A stretch of DNA of 64,000 bases, from the NCBI GenBank assembly GCA_905182285.1, contig CAJJAY010000012.1, positions 124,001 through 188,000 on the forward strand. The letters are read 5' to 3'. Positions within the stretch are counted from its first letter, which is position 1. Each line of letters begins with the position of its first letter. This document shows, in pieces, positions 1 to 9,538 of the stretch. Under the pieces are notes generated by a model. That model made no database searches. It had not been told where the DNA came from and was given only the letters and a program-made list of their open reading frames with translations. This stretch comes from an uncultured Amylibacter sp. (GTDB lineage Bacteria > Pseudomonadota > Alphaproteobacteria > Rhodobacterales > Rhodobacteraceae). The position numbers were made by a program, and so were the translations under genes.

Positions 1-171
1 AATTATATTTTGCTTTGCTAACATTGCAGAATGGGCAATCGATCCTGCAATATCTTGTACTGCCATCCTCTTGTCAAAATCAATAGATGCATTAATTGAC
101 TCCATTATGGCGTCTGGTCCGCTTGCGAAACGTCCGCCCCACATTGCATTTGATGAATTTTTATCAGACAT
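1..171 (-). CDS. argH: Argininosuccinate lyase, N-terminal part (runs off the left edge)
   Basis: The reverse strand opens an ATG frame at 171 that stays open to the window edge, 57 residues. It carries the typical start of argininosuccinate lyase: MWGGRF near residue 10, then the ME-IN-SI-FD pattern and [12 protein letters not shown] around residues 40-51. The enzyme splits argininosuccinate into arginine and fumarate, the last step of arginine synthesis, in the cytosol. It is divergent from the thioredoxin-like gene at 203, so the 31 bases between them must hold both start regions. The frame is cut by the window, so the catalytic C-terminal part is not visible. Confidence 0.9.
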   Translation of the reverse strand, partial: MSDKNSSNAMWGGRFASGPDAIMESINASIDFDKRMAVQDIAGSIAHSAMLAKQNII

Positions 172-202
172 ATAATTAATACCATTTTTAAGGAGCCACA
201 TT

Positions 203-778
203 GTGACTAAAATTAGAATTCTCTGCGCAACGCTTTATACCTTGCTGGCAGTAGGTGCAAATCCTTTGACAGCTAATACCCTTAATGTGAATAATCTTTT
301 AAATATTCGTTCAGGGGATATGCGCTTAGTAGCTATTCATACAGAGCCAAAAACTATAGTTAAAACAACTTTTTCTGATGAAAATGATAATATCCTAAAC
401 CTATCTACTTATAACGGTAAAGTTATTCTTTTAAACCTTTGGGCAACATGGTGTGCGCCATGCAGAGCCGAAATGCCATCTCTTGATGCAATAAACAAAA
501 AAATTAATAACGATAAGTTTGAGGTTGTCACAGTTGCTGTAGGGCGTAATTCAATTCCAATAATGAAAGAGTTTTTTAAAGAGAACGCGATAACATCACT
601 TACACTACATAGAGATCCAAAAATGAAATTAGCTGCATCTTTTGGTGTTCGTGGATTACCAGCAACATTGATTCTAAATCCTGACGGGCAAGAAATTGCC
701 AGAATTCAACGTGAAGCAGATTGGTTTTCTCAAGATGCCATAAATTTATTGGAAGCTATAATCCAAAACTATAAATGA
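203..778 (+). CDS. tlpA: TlpA/DsbE-like thioredoxin-fold protein
   Basis: Exported thiol-disulfide oxidoreductase of 191 residues. A hydrophobic N-terminal segment (about residues 5-24) is a signal peptide or anchor. The thioredoxin fold follows with the redox motif WCAPC at 83-87 and the cis-proline in GLPAT at 151-155. In related proteins this domain reduces cysteines in the periplasm, for example during cytochrome c or CuA maturation; the exact partner here is not shown by the sequence. The start is GTG at 203, chosen because AAGGAG lies at 190-195. It is divergent from argH, an arrangement known from Rhodobacterales. Confidence 0.85.
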   Translation: MTKIRILCATLYTLLAVGANPLTANTLNVNNLLNIRSGDMRLVAIHTEPKTIVKTTFSDENDNILNLSTYNGKVILLNLWATWCAPCRAEMPSLDAINKKINNDKFEVVTVAVGRNSIPIMKEFFKENAITSLTLHRDPKMKLAASFGVRGLPATLILNPDGQEIARIQREADWFSQDAINLLEAIIQNYK

Positions 779-834
779 AAATAACTAGAAATTAATTATA
801 TTTAAGGTATATTTTAAATAGTTTTGAGATTTTG

Positions 835-920
835 TGGTGCGAGCGGGGGGACTTGAACCCCCACGCCCATACGGACAACAGATTTTAAGTCTGGCGCGTC
901 TACCATTCCGCCACGCTCGC
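835..920 (-). tRNA. tRNA-Leu, anticodon TAA
   Basis: On the reverse strand an 86-base cloverleaf starts GCGAGCG and ends CGCTCGC-A-CCA, with the CCA encoded. The anticodon stem-loop CAGA-CTTAAAA-TCTG gives anticodon TAA. A long variable arm and the GGTTCAAGTCC T-arm fit the class II tRNA-Leu shape. It sits between tlpA and hemC, both of which end facing it. Confidence 0.95.
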
Positions 921-976
921 ATCACGTGGACCTTGTGGCGTGAAAAATCATGTTTGTAAACTCAATTTCGCAAATT

Positions 977-1900
977 TTAAAAAAAATTTTCACCCATTTG
1001 GCTTCTAAAGCGTTTTGCCATTAGAGTAGCCATCTCAACTCCCTCACTTACAGGGCATGTTATTTCATCTTGGAGAACTTCAGATCCATCTGGGCGAATA
1101 ACTTCACCTCGTAAACGCATTTGTTGACCATTTAATTCCGCAAGACCAGCAATAGGAGTCTGACAAGAACCATCTAATCCTAATAACAAGCTTCGTTCTG
1201 CGGCTAAGCGTAATGATGCTGATTTATCATTAATAACTGATAAAATTTTTGATATTTCAATATCATTTTTCCGTTGTTCAATCCCAATACAACCTTGAGC
1301 AATTGCTGGAAGCATATCATCAGTCTCAATTGGGTTTGAAATTTCATTGCGCCCTAAGCGATTTAAGCCTGCACAAGCTAGGAACGTTGCATCAGCAATA
1401 CCTTCGTTTAGTTTGCGTAATCGCGTTTGAACATTTCCTCTAAATTCAACAATTTTAAGATCTGGTCGCTTGTTTAGCAATTGCGCGCGGCGCCTCAAGC
1501 TAGATGTCCCAACAGTAGCGCCATTTGGCAATTCAGAAATACTCTTGTATTTTGTAGAAATAAACGAATCACGCACATCTTCTCTTGGAAGATAGCAACT
1601 AATAATTAGTCCTTCAGGACATATAACAGGCATATCTTTCATCGAATGAACAGCAATATCAATATTATTATCTAACATTGCTTCTTCAATCTCTTTAGTA
1701 AATAAACCTTTCCCTCCTACTTCACTCAAAGGACGATCTTGAATCTTATCTCCAGTTGTTTTTATAACTTTTATTTTAAAACAACTTTCATCTAAACCAG
1801 TGGAACGAATTAGTCTGCCCATTGTTTCATGAGCTTGTGCTAAAGCTAATGGAGAGCCTCGTGTGCCTATGACTAAAGGTGAACTTGATTTAAATTTCAT
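977..1900 (-). CDS. hemC: Hydroxymethylbilane synthase (porphobilinogen deaminase)
   Basis: Joins four porphobilinogen units into hydroxymethylbilane in tetrapyrrole synthesis, the common trunk for heme and, in this genome, the corrin ring. Length 307 is normal. Visible motifs: IGTRGSPLALAQ at 11-22, HSMKDMP near 85-91, GTSSLRRRAQ at 131-140, and the cofactor loop GLDGSCQTPIAG whose Cys246 carries the dipyrromethane primer. The gene is divergent from hemE with 85 bases between them, as in other Rhodobacterales, so the two heme genes probably share a control region. Confidence 0.96.
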   Translation of the reverse strand: MKFKSSSPLVIGTRGSPLALAQAHETMGRLIRSTGLDESCFKIKVIKTTGDKIQDRPLSEVGGKGLFTKEIEEAMLDNNIDIAVHSMKDMPVICPEGLIISCYLPREDVRDSFISTKYKSISELPNGATVGTSSLRRRAQLLNKRPDLKIVEFRGNVQTRLRKLNEGIADATFLACAGLNRLGRNEISNPIETDDMLPAIAQGCIGIEQRKNDIEISKILSVINDKSASLRLAAERSLLLGLDGSCQTPIAGLAELNGQQMRLRGEVIRPDGSEVLQDEITCPVSEGVEMATLMAKRFRSQMGENFF

Positions 1901-1985
1901 AAATTATTCTTAACGCCCTGCGACATTCGCTTCAATGGTAATGATTATACTTTCCACTGTGACATATCCTCGCTAGAACAATTGA

Positions 1986-3023
1986 ATGAAAACAAATGAT
2001 AAATTAATTATACGTGCACTAAATGGGGAAACATTAACAACGCCACCTATTTGGATGATGCGCCAAGCAGGACGTTATTTGCCAGAATATAAAGCAACAC
2101 GTTCTTTGGCGGGTGACTTTTTATCACTTTGTTATAATCCCAAATTGGCAACTGAAGTTACATTGCAGCCCATTCGTAGATATGATTTTGATGCAGCTAT
2201 ATTGTTTGCTGACATCTTACTCATACCACAAGCCCTAGGAGCCAAATTGTGGTTTGTGACTGGTGAAGGCCCAAGATTATCTACTATAACAAATCAAAAT
2301 GACTTTGATATGCTTGGAGATGTTGAAAATATTGATGATATTCTTTCTCCAATTTACAAAACTGTGAAAAATTTATCATCAAACTTACCTGATAAAACTA
2401 CATTAATAGGTTTTGCAGGAGCACCTTGGACCGTGGCCACTTACATGATTGCAGGTCGTGGAACACCAGATCAAAAGCCAGCATTGGATTTGATTAAATC
2501 TAATCAAAAAGTATTTGATTTATTAATGAGCAAAATAACTTATGCCACAATACATTATCTATCAAAACAAATAGATGCTGGCGCAGAAGTTATCAAAATA
2601 TTTGATAGTTGGGCTGGATCTTTAAAGGGTAAGTTATTTGATCAATATTGCATTGAACCTACTAAATTAATCGTAAGTGAATTACGAAAAATTTATCCAA
2701 ATATAAAAATAATTGGATTTCCTCGTGGTGCAAATAATGCTGGATACATAAATTATACCAATATGACTGCTGTTGATTGCGTTGCTATTGATAGTTCTGT
2801 TGATACACAATGGGCAGCTGATTATTTGCAAAAAATCACTTGTGTACAAGGTAACTTGGACCAGAGATTATTAATATCTGGAGGGCACGCACTAACAAAA
2901 GAAACAAAAAGAATAGTAAAAACTTTATCTAATGGACCACATATATTTAATCTTGGCCATGGAATAACTCCCGATGCAAACCCCGATAATGTAACAAAGA
3001 TGATTAAAGCGGTAAGAGAATAA
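1986..3023 (+). CDS. hemE: Uroporphyrinogen decarboxylase
   Basis: Removes four carboxyl groups from uroporphyrinogen III to give coproporphyrinogen III on the branch to heme. It is cytosolic, 345 residues, the full family length. The active-site signature [16 protein letters not shown] lies at 20-35, and Asp76 in LFADILL matches the catalytic aspartate of the family. No strong ribosome binding site precedes the ATG at 1986; a TTG at 1983 is not in the same frame. It is divergent from hemC and is followed after 19 bases by an exporter gene that may share the transcript. Confidence 0.96.
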   Translation: MKTNDKLIIRALNGETLTTPPIWMMRQAGRYLPEYKATRSLAGDFLSLCYNPKLATEVTLQPIRRYDFDAAILFADILLIPQALGAKLWFVTGEGPRLSTITNQNDFDMLGDVENIDDILSPIYKTVKNLSSNLPDKTTLIGFAGAPWTVATYMIAGRGTPDQKPALDLIKSNQKVFDLLMSKITYATIHYLSKQIDAGAEVIKIFDSWAGSLKGKLFDQYCIEPTKLIVSELRKIYPNIKIIGFPRGANNAGYINYTNMTAVDCVAIDSSVDTQWAADYLQKITCVQGNLDQRLLISGGHALTKETKRIVKTLSNGPHIFNLGHGITPDANPDNVTKMIKAVRE

Positions 3024-3042
3024 TTTTATAAAAGGATTTGCC

Positions 3043-3924
3043 GTGCCAGAAAACAATCAAGAAACTGAAAATTGGCGTGGCATTTTATGGGCAATGCTGT
3101 CTGTATTAGGTGCATCTGCAATGGCAGTGTCAGTTCGAGGTGCTTCTTTAGGATTAGATACAAAACTTATTGTTGGTTACCGTTTATTTTTTACTTTAAT
3201 ATTTATTGGACTACTAATTTTGATAGTTCCTAGGCTAAGGTCTGAAATACGATTCAACCAACCACGTGCTCACTTAGTTCGTGGGATATTAATGGCATTT
3301 TCGATACATTTAGGCTTTTATACACTATCAATTGTCCCGCTTGCTGCTGCTGCAATTCTATTTGCAACTGCACCAATATTTGCAACTATCATAAGTGTGC
3401 TTTTGGGCAGAGAAACAATTGGTTTTCGGCGAACTTTAGCGATCTTAGTTGGGTTTATAGGAACTATTATAGTTATGCGTCCTTCGTCTGAAATAATTGA
3501 TACTAATATGATTTATGGGATAGGCTCTTCAATATTTTTTGGATTTTCATTAGTTATGTCTCGCAATCTAGCTCGAACAGATGGTCCTTTAAGTACATTA
3601 ATTTCTACAAGTGTAATTGGTCTGGTAATTACACTTCCATTAGCCGCACCAGTATTTGAAGTAACAACAGATATAACGATAATACTCTGGACATTGATTT
3701 TGATCCTGTTTGGAATACTTCGTCAATATTCAGACATACAAGCATATCGTTACGCGCAAGCCGCAGTAATTGCTCCAATATCATATATTCGTGTGGTTTT
3801 AATTGGCTTAATGGCTTATTTGTTTTTTAATGAAACACCTGCCGTCTCTACATACATTGGTGCAGCAATTATAATTGCTGCTACAATATATATTACTAAT
3901 CGAGAAAGGTTAGCGAAAAATTAA
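3043..3924 (+). CDS. EamA/DMT-family membrane transporter
   Basis: A 293-residue integral membrane protein of the drug/metabolite transporter superfamily, with ten predicted hydrophobic helices in two EamA repeats (about residues 12-145 and 155-287). The motif [15 protein letters not shown] in the first repeat is typical. Substrate cannot be read from the sequence; relatives export amino acids, purines or other small metabolites. The start is GTG at 3043, with AAAGGA six bases upstream. It lies 19 bases behind hemE, and its last codons overlap the end of recR on the other strand by four bases. Confidence 0.85.
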   Translation: MPENNQETENWRGILWAMLSVLGASAMAVSVRGASLGLDTKLIVGYRLFFTLIFIGLLILIVPRLRSEIRFNQPRAHLVRGILMAFSIHLGFYTLSIVPLAAAAILFATAPIFATIISVLLGRETIGFRRTLAILVGFIGTIIVMRPSSEIIDTNMIYGIGSSIFFGFSLVMSRNLARTDGPLSTLISTSVIGLVITLPLAAPVFEVTTDITIILWTLILILFGILRQYSDIQAYRYAQAAVIAPISYIRVVLIGLMAYLFFNETPAVSTYIGAAIIIAATIYITNRERLAKN

Positions 3925-4517
3925 ACTGATTTTCTTGCATTTAACGCAGCCGAAATTGTTCCATCATCTAAATAATCCAGCTCACCACCAATTGGAACAC
4001 CTTGAGCTAATGATGTGACCATTACTTCCATTTCATCTAGTTGATCAGCAATATAATGTGCAGTTGTTTGACCATCTACAGTTGCGTTTAAAGCTAATAT
4101 TATTTCAGATATATCTTCACCTTTAACACGCTTTACTAAATGAGGAATACGTAATTCATCAGGACCGATACCATCTAGTGCTGACAAGTTACCTCCCAAA
4201 ACATGGTAACGCCCTTTGAAAACATTTGATCGCTCCATTGCCCATAAATCAGATACATCCTCAACTATACATATTTGTCCATTTCCGCGCTTGGAATTCA
4301 AACAAATTTCACAAATTTCTTTTGTATCGATGTTTCCACAATTCAGGCACTCTCTGGCAGTTTTAGCAACATTATATAATGCATCAGATAATGGTGATAG
4401 CAGAATATCTCGTTTTTTAATAAGGTGGAGCACAGCCCGTCGTGCAGATCTAGGCCCTAAACCAGGCAATTTACCCATTAAGGCGATTAATACATCAATA
4501 TCCTGATTATTAGACAT
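3921..4517 (-). CDS. recR: Recombination protein RecR
   Basis: DNA-binding ring protein of the RecFOR pathway, which loads RecA at single-strand gaps. Normal length, 198 residues. The helix-hairpin-helix region [12 protein letters not shown] is at 17-28, the zinc finger cysteines are C57, C60, C69 and C72, and the Toprim domain begins at ICIVED near 82. Its ATG directly follows the stop of ybaB, so the two are translated as a unit, with dnaX upstream. This dnaX-ybaB-recR order is widely conserved in bacteria. Confidence 0.96.
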   Translation of the reverse strand: MSNNQDIDVLIALMGKLPGLGPRSARRAVLHLIKKRDILLSPLSDALYNVAKTARECLNCGNIDTKEICEICLNSKRGNGQICIVEDVSDLWAMERSNVFKGRYHVLGGNLSALDGIGPDELRIPHLVKRVKGEDISEIILALNATVDGQTTAHYIADQLDEMEVMVTSLAQGVPIGGELDYLDDGTISAALNARKSV

Positions 4518-4862
4518 TTAAAATGGTAACTTCATACCTGCAGGTAAATTCAAACCTTCAGTTATTTTCCCCATTTCAGCTTTAGCTTTTAAATCAGCTT
4601 TATCTTTTCCATCTTTTAAAGCAGCTAATATTAAATCTTCAACAATCTCTTTGTCATTTGGCACAAAAATTGATTTATCAATACTTAATGCTTTAACTTC
4701 ACCTTTTCCATTAACTCTACATGTCACAAGCCCTGCCCCAGCTTCACCATCCACTTCAATTTCAGAAACTCTTGCTTGAGCCTCTTCAACCTTTGATTGC
4801 ATTTCCTTTGCCTTGGCCATCATCCCAGCCATGTCTCCTAGACCACCTAAACCTTTTAGCAT
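4518..4862 (-). CDS. ybaB: YbaB/EbfC nucleoid-associated protein
   Basis: Small DNA-binding protein, 114 residues. Members form dimers that bind DNA and affect nucleoid structure and gene expression. The N-terminal glycine/methionine-rich stretch LKGLGGLGDMAGMMAKAKEMQ leads into a long helix and then the GEAGAGLVTCRVNGKGEVK strand region, all usual for the family. AAAGGAG seven bases before the ATG marks the start. It lies between dnaX (12 bases upstream) and recR (adjacent). Confidence 0.93.
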   Translation of the reverse strand: MLKGLGGLGDMAGMMAKAKEMQSKVEEAQARVSEIEVDGEAGAGLVTCRVNGKGEVKALSIDKSIFVPNDKEIVEDLILAALKDGKDKADLKAKAEMGKITEGLNLPAGMKLPF

Positions 4863-4874
4863 TTATGCTCTCCT

Positions 4875-6659
4875 TTAATTATCCTCAAACGGATCCCAAT
4901 TATCGTCCTCTTCTGGGACTTCTTGCAATATTTGATCACCCATATTCATATCATTTAAAGACCTAACATTTCTAATTTCAGAATTTGGAAATGCTAATAG
5001 TGTCGCTTTAACTAATGGGTGAGTTGAAACTTTTGCATGCAAATCATCACGAGCTTCCAACTTTTGCTCTGCAATAGTTGCTCCACCACCCTCATTGACC
5101 AAAGTTATTGCCCAGCGTGAGTGTGTCCACTCTTGTAACCTTTTCCCTAATCTTTGTGCTAAATCTTTTGGTGAATCATTTGTTGGCTCAAACTCCAGCC
5201 TACCAGGGAAATACTTTACTATGCGGACATATGTTTCAACATCATAAAGAAGTTTCATATCTCGGTGTGTCCGAATTAATTCTAGAACTTGATTAAATTG
5301 AGTATATTTTGATAAAGGATCTTCAACTTGAGATTGGGGAATAGCAATAGTTACAGATCCCTCTTTATATGATTTAGCCCCAGATAAATTAGATGGCGCT
5401 ATTATATTTTGTTGTTTTGGGGCTATGTTTGCTGAATTATTTGCATCTATCGATGTATTATTCCCAATTGGACTAGGCGGATTAGGATCATTTTGTATCT
5501 TTTTAATTAATTCTTCTGGACTTGGAAGGTCAGCTACATGAGTTAACCGAATAATAGCCATTTCGGCCGCCATCATTGCATTAGGTGCTGATGAAACTTC
5601 CTCTATTGCTTTTAATAACATTTGCCACATGCGTGTCATTGCTCTCATTGGCAAATCAGAAGCTGCTGCTTTTCCACGCTCTCGTTCATCTGGAGATACA
5701 GTTGGGTCATCTACAGTCTGTGGTGAAATTTTAATTACTGAAATCCAATGAGTAATTTCAGCTAAATCACGTAATATAGCTAAGGGATCAGCTCCATCAG
5801 CATATTGACCAGATAACTCTTGTAAGGCTTTATCAGCTTGCCCACGCATTATCATATCAAATAAATCTAAAACTCGACCACGGTCAGCAAGCCCAAGCAT
5901 TGCCCTTACTTGTTCAGCATTGGTTTCTCCAGCGCCGTGAGCGATAGCTTGATCTAACAATGAAATTGCATCTCTAGCAGAACCTTCACTACCGCGAGTA
6001 ATTAAAGCAATTGCGTCTTGTGAAATCTTAGCATTTTCGGCAGAAGCAATTCGTTTTAATAAATCCATCATATCATCTGGCTCAATACGTCGAAGATCAA
6101 ACCTTTGACAGCGAGACAAAACAGTTACAGGAATCTTGCGAATCTCTGTAGTAGCAAAAATAAATTTCACATGAGCAGGTGGCTCTTCTAGTGTCTTTAA
6201 TAAAGCATTAAAGGCACTGGTTGATAACATATGAACTTCGTCAATTATATATATTTTATAACGAGCAGATGCGGCTGAATAATGCACACTATCAATGATT
6301 TCGCGGATATCACCAACGCCAGTTCTACTTGCTGCGTCCATTTCCATAACATCTACATGTCTACCTTGAATGATTGAAACGCAGTGTTCGCATTTTCCGC
6401 ATGGTTCTGTTGTTGGACCACCTTGTCCATCAATCCCAATACAGTTCATTCCTTTAGCAATAATTCTAGCTGTGGTTGTTTTTCCAGTTCCACGAATACC
6501 CGTCATTACAAATGCATGAGCTATTCTATCAGCATCAAAAGCATTTTTTAATGTACGCACCATTGCGTCTTGCCCAACCATATCAGAAAAAGTTTCTGGG
6601 CGGTATTTACGTGCTAAAACTTGATATGATGTTTTTTGGATTTCTGAAATCTCGCTCAT
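4875..6659 (-). CDS. dnaX: DNA polymerase III subunit gamma/tau
   Basis: Clamp-loader ATPase of the replicative polymerase. In order: Walker A GIRGTGKT, a zinc module with four cysteines (CIG...CGKCEHC), Walker B IIDEVHML, sensor 1 FATTE and the arginine-finger region LSRCQRFDLRR. Domain III follows, then a variable linker and a C-terminal tau-like domain ending in an acidic tail. ATG at 6659 is preferred; a GTG at 6668 would add three residues but lacks a ribosome site, whereas GGAG lies just before the ATG. Domain III is followed by T-AAA-AAG at 5499-5507, not a strong frameshift signal, so a separate gamma form is not predicted. Confidence 0.95.
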   Translation of the reverse strand: MSEISEIQKTSYQVLARKYRPETFSDMVGQDAMVRTLKNAFDADRIAHAFVMTGIRGTGKTTTARIIAKGMNCIGIDGQGGPTTEPCGKCEHCVSIIQGRHVDVMEMDAASRTGVGDIREIIDSVHYSAASARYKIYIIDEVHMLSTSAFNALLKTLEEPPAHVKFIFATTEIRKIPVTVLSRCQRFDLRRIEPDDMMDLLKRIASAENAKISQDAIALITRGSEGSARDAISLLDQAIAHGAGETNAEQVRAMLGLADRGRVLDLFDMIMRGQADKALQELSGQYADGADPLAILRDLAEITHWISVIKISPQTVDDPTVSPDERERGKAAASDLPMRAMTRMWQMLLKAIEEVSSAPNAMMAAEMAIIRLTHVADLPSPEELIKKIQNDPNPPSPIGNNTSIDANNSANIAPKQQNIIAPSNLSGAKSYKEGSVTIAIPQSQVEDPLSKYTQFNQVLELIRTHRDMKLLYDVETYVRIVKYFPGRLEFEPTNDSPKDLAQRLGKRLQEWTHSRWAITLVNEGGGATIAEQKLEARDDLHAKVSTHPLVKATLLAFPNSEIRNVRSLNDMNMGDQILQEVPEEDDNWDPFEDN

Positions 6660-6797
6660 TGGCTCCACAGCTTTATAATACTTATATCAACGTAAAGCTT
6701 GCAACACACATCGGCAAGTCTCTGATTGTAAACAAACTCATAATTTGTAAATTTTTTTACCATATTTACTAAAAATATTCAAACTTAAGTAAAGGGT

Positions 6798-6891
6798 GAG
6801 AGGCTGGACAGCGACCCAAACGGGGCTCGTTGCGGCTGCTTCCTTCCGGACCTGACCGGGTTGGCGAGGCGCTTGCCCGCGCCAACCTCTC
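6798..6891 (-). ncRNA. ffs: 4.5S signal recognition particle RNA, small bacterial type
   Basis: The reverse strand contains the SRP RNA core GGTCAGGTCCGGAAGGAAGC, which forms the conserved tetraloop hairpin bound by Ffh. The ends pair (GAGAGG at 6798-6803 on the plus strand against CCTCTC at 6886-6891), giving a single long hairpin of about 94 bases. It guides ribosomes making membrane proteins to the SecYEG translocon. Location between dnaX and nudC is the usual one for Rhodobacterales. Exact processed ends are estimated. Confidence 0.95.
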
Positions 6892-6953
6892 GACGATGGA
6901 TATAAAGCGTTATATAAGCAGCTTCAAGAGCTGAGAGCACACAAAGGGAAACT

Positions 6954-7919
6954 ATGTTAAATTTAGCAGAATTAAGTTTTAGTGGAGCCCAATTTGATAG
7001 AGCTGCTCATTTACGGTCAAAAAAAGCTGTTTCAAAAATTGAATCAAATGCAAAAAACCTTGTAATTTGGCGTGGAAAAATCTTAATCGACCATAATAAT
7101 TTTAATATTGTTTATTTACCTTCAATTCATCCAATAATTAATATTTCAGATATTTCACCAATTTTTTTAGGCCAAATTGATGAAATAGATTATTATGCAC
7201 ATGATATTTCAAATTGGGATCCCAAAGAATCAAATGACATTTTAAAATCCAATTTTTTAGATGAAACACAACAAAATCATCCTGATTTAGAGCTTTATCA
7301 ATCTTTCAGCGATTTAAGATTAATGATGACACAGTTAACCAAATTGGAAGCCAGTTTAGCCTCAACAGCAAAAGCATTATTTTCATGGCACAACAGTAAT
7401 AACTTTTGCTCAAAATGTGGAAATAAGTCTATTTCTACATTGGCAGGATGGCAACGCGATTGCACAAAATGTAATACCCAACATTATCCAAGAACTGACC
7501 CGGTTGTCATAATGTTAATTACTGAAGGAGATAACGTCCTGCTAGGCCGTTCACCACAATGGCCTGATAAGATGTATTCTTGTTTAGCAGGATTTATTGA
7601 GCCAGGTGAAACCTTAGAATCTGCCGTATCCCGTGAAGTAAAAGAAGAAACTAATATTGAAATTACACAGGTGAGCTATGTAACTTCTCAACCGTGGGCA
7701 TTCCCATCATCATTGATGATAGGCTGTATAGCAAAAGCAATCTCAAAAAAAATCACAATTGACCCACTAGAATTAGAAGATGCACAATGGTTTAGTAAAG
7801 ATACATTACTAAAAGCTTATGCTGGCTTTGATGTTGGCATAACTCCAGCTCGACAAGGGACTATTGCAGAATTTCTTATACAAAATTGGGTAAAAGGCAT
7901 TTTAGTCCATCAATATTAG
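6954..7919 (+). CDS. nudC: NAD(+) diphosphatase, NudC family
   Basis: Nudix hydrolase of 321 residues that cleaves NADH/NAD+ to NMN and AMP; family members also remove NAD caps from RNA. An N-terminal NUDIX-like domain is followed by a zinc ribbon with Cys152, Cys155, Cys170 and Cys173. The Nudix box starts GFIEPGETLESA at 213 and continues REVKEETNIEI, and the NudC-specific SQPWAFPSS motif is at 245-253. It ends one base before the convergent pheA. Confidence 0.95.
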   Translation: MLNLAELSFSGAQFDRAAHLRSKKAVSKIESNAKNLVIWRGKILIDHNNFNIVYLPSIHPIINISDISPIFLGQIDEIDYYAHDISNWDPKESNDILKSNFLDETQQNHPDLELYQSFSDLRLMMTQLTKLEASLASTAKALFSWHNSNNFCSKCGNKSISTLAGWQRDCTKCNTQHYPRTDPVVIMLITEGDNVLLGRSPQWPDKMYSCLAGFIEPGETLESAVSREVKEETNIEITQVSYVTSQPWAFPSSLMIGCIAKAISKKITIDPLELEDAQWFSKDTLLKAYAGFDVGITPARQGTIAEFLIQNWVKGILVHQY

Positions 7920-8756
7920 TTAATATTCACCTAATTTATAGACACCTAAGATTTCAATGTGTGATGTAAAATGTGATAATTCTTCCATTGCACGCTTAAC
8001 TGCAGGTTCATCAGGGTGGCCAATAATATCGGCATAGAATTGAGTAGCTGTAAAAGATCCATCAACCATATAACTCTCTAATTTAACCATATTAATTCCG
8101 TTTGTAGCAAACCCACCCATAGCTTTATAAAGCGCTGCCGGTATATTACGCACTCTAAATACAAAAGAAGTTTTAATTTTATCTAACTCAATTTTTGCAG
8201 CTTTTGGAACTTGCGACATTACTAAAAAGCGTGTTGTGTTGTTAGATTCATCCTCAATTTGACTAGCAATAGCTTCTAAACCATATATTTTTCCTGCCAA
8301 TTCAGACGCTAAAGCCGCTTGAGTTGGGTTTTGGTTATTAGAAACAATTTCTGCAGAACCTGCAGTATCAACTCCAGTAATGGGTTCTATAGAATGCTCG
8401 TTAAGGAAATTTCGACATTGCCCCAATAAAACTGTATGGCTCATCGCTGATTTAATATCACTGATTTTACTACCTTTTATTGCAAGTAGATTAATATGTA
8501 CTCTTACATAATGTTCACCAATGATATGCAGCCCCGAATTAGGAAGAAGTTGGTGAATGTCCGCAACACGTCCATATGTGGAGTTTTCTACTGGCAACAT
8601 GGCCAAATCTGCTCGCTTTGAGTTTACTGCTTCAATTGCTGATTGAAAACTATTACATGGCAAAACATCTGCCTCAGGATAGGCTTCAAAACAAGCTTGA
8701 TGCGAATATGCCCCCAAGACACCTTGGAAAGCTATTTTGATACGAGTATTGGACAT
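7920..8756 (-). CDS. pheA: Prephenate dehydratase
   Basis: Converts prephenate to phenylpyruvate for phenylalanine synthesis. Length 278 matches the stand-alone enzyme without a chorismate mutase domain. Catalytic domain about 6-185, with AFQGVLGAYSH at 9-19 and the signature TTRFLVM at 174-180; ACT regulatory domain about 193-275, expected to bind phenylalanine for feedback inhibition. The usual ESRP motif of the ACT domain reads ESYM here. AGAGGA lies six bases before the ATG. Confidence 0.95.
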   Translation of the reverse strand: MSNTRIKIAFQGVLGAYSHQACFEAYPEADVLPCNSFQSAIEAVNSKRADLAMLPVENSTYGRVADIHQLLPNSGLHIIGEHYVRVHINLLAIKGSKISDIKSAMSHTVLLGQCRNFLNEHSIEPITGVDTAGSAEIVSNNQNPTQAALASELAGKIYGLEAIASQIEDESNNTTRFLVMSQVPKAAKIELDKIKTSFVFRVRNIPAALYKAMGGFATNGINMVKLESYMVDGSFTATQFYADIIGHPDEPAVKRAMEELSHFTSHIEILGVYKLGEY

Positions 8757-8876
8757 TTCACGTTCCTCTTAAAATGGTCGTTTAGTCGCGGTTCTACATC
8801 TTGCATTGTCACATTGGAAGAGGCTAGAAGGGCAACAGTTAAATTAAAGAATCCAAAGCCTACGGAGAACACAGCT

Positions 8877-9410
8877 ATGGACAATATGGAATTCACAAAA
8901 ATCACTGGAGCAGTATGTGGGGCTTTATTAATCTTTTTAATGATTAATTGGGCTGCAGAAACTCTTTATCATGTTGAATCTGGCGATAGTGGGCACGGAG
9001 ATTCACATTCAGAAAGTGCTTCACTTGCACCAGCATCAATCTATAAAGCAGAAGAAGAAACAGAAACTGTTGTTGTCGAATCAAACCTATCAGATCTATT
9101 AGCAGTTGCTGATCTTGCCAAAGGGCAAAAGGTATATTCAAAATGTAAAGCTTGTCACAAACTTGCTGACGGAGCTAATGGAACCGGCCCTCATTTATTT
9201 AATGTAGTAGATCGTGACATAGGCTCAATTGATGAATTTGGTTATTCAGCTGTTTTGGCAGGGCTTGATGGAAATTGGTCTACAGATGCACTAAATGGAT
9301 TTTTAACAAATCCAAAAAAATACGCGCCTGGTACTAAAATGGGCTTCGCTGGTATCAAGAAAGATACAGATAGAGCAAATATAATTGCTTACCTTCAAAC
9401 AATCAAATAA
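8877..9410 (+). CDS. cycM: Membrane-anchored cytochrome c, CycM/c552 type
   Basis: Class I cytochrome c of 177 residues. An uncleaved N-terminal membrane helix (about 8-27) is followed by a flexible His/Ser/Glu-rich linker (30-70) and one heme domain with CKACH at 90-94 and the axial Met155 in GTKMGFAGIKK. Such anchored cytochromes shuttle electrons from the bc1 complex to the terminal oxidase at the periplasmic face. The frame is open back to 8643, but that part overlaps pheA; ATG at 8877 with CGGAG upstream and a proper anchor is the better start. A strong terminator follows. Confidence 0.92.
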   Translation: MDNMEFTKITGAVCGALLIFLMINWAAETLYHVESGDSGHGDSHSESASLAPASIYKAEEETETVVVESNLSDLLAVADLAKGQKVYSKCKACHKLADGANGTGPHLFNVVDRDIGSIDEFGYSAVLAGLDGNWSTDALNGFLTNPKKYAPGTKMGFAGIKKDTDRANIIAYLQTIK

Positions 9411-9432
9411 TTCAAATTATTCTAGTTTTTTA

Positions 9433-9460
9433 GGCCGTCCCAATGGGGCGGCTTTTTTTA
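9433..9460 (+). terminator. Rho-independent terminator after cycM
   Basis: An eight-pair GC-rich stem GCCGTCCC/GGGGCGGC (one G-T pair, loop AAT) is followed directly by seven T. It closes the cytochrome c transcript and separates it from the yej operon. Confidence 0.93.
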
Positions 9461-9538
9461 TTAGTATTTAAATGCCTCTTTGTGTTGAGATCTGTTCAAA
9501 ATCACATAGTATGAAAAAAAATGGAGGCTTTGAAAGAA

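Noticed and set aside
5499-5507. T-AAA-AAG in dnaX as a programmed frameshift site for a short gamma form
   Set aside because: It sits after domain III and a -1 shift would soon stop, but it lacks the A-AAA-AAG heptamer and I see no supporting hairpin.
8643-8876. N-terminal extension of the cytochrome c frame
   Set aside because: It overlaps pheA on the other strand, and the internal ATG at 8877 has a ribosome site and begins a normal membrane anchor.
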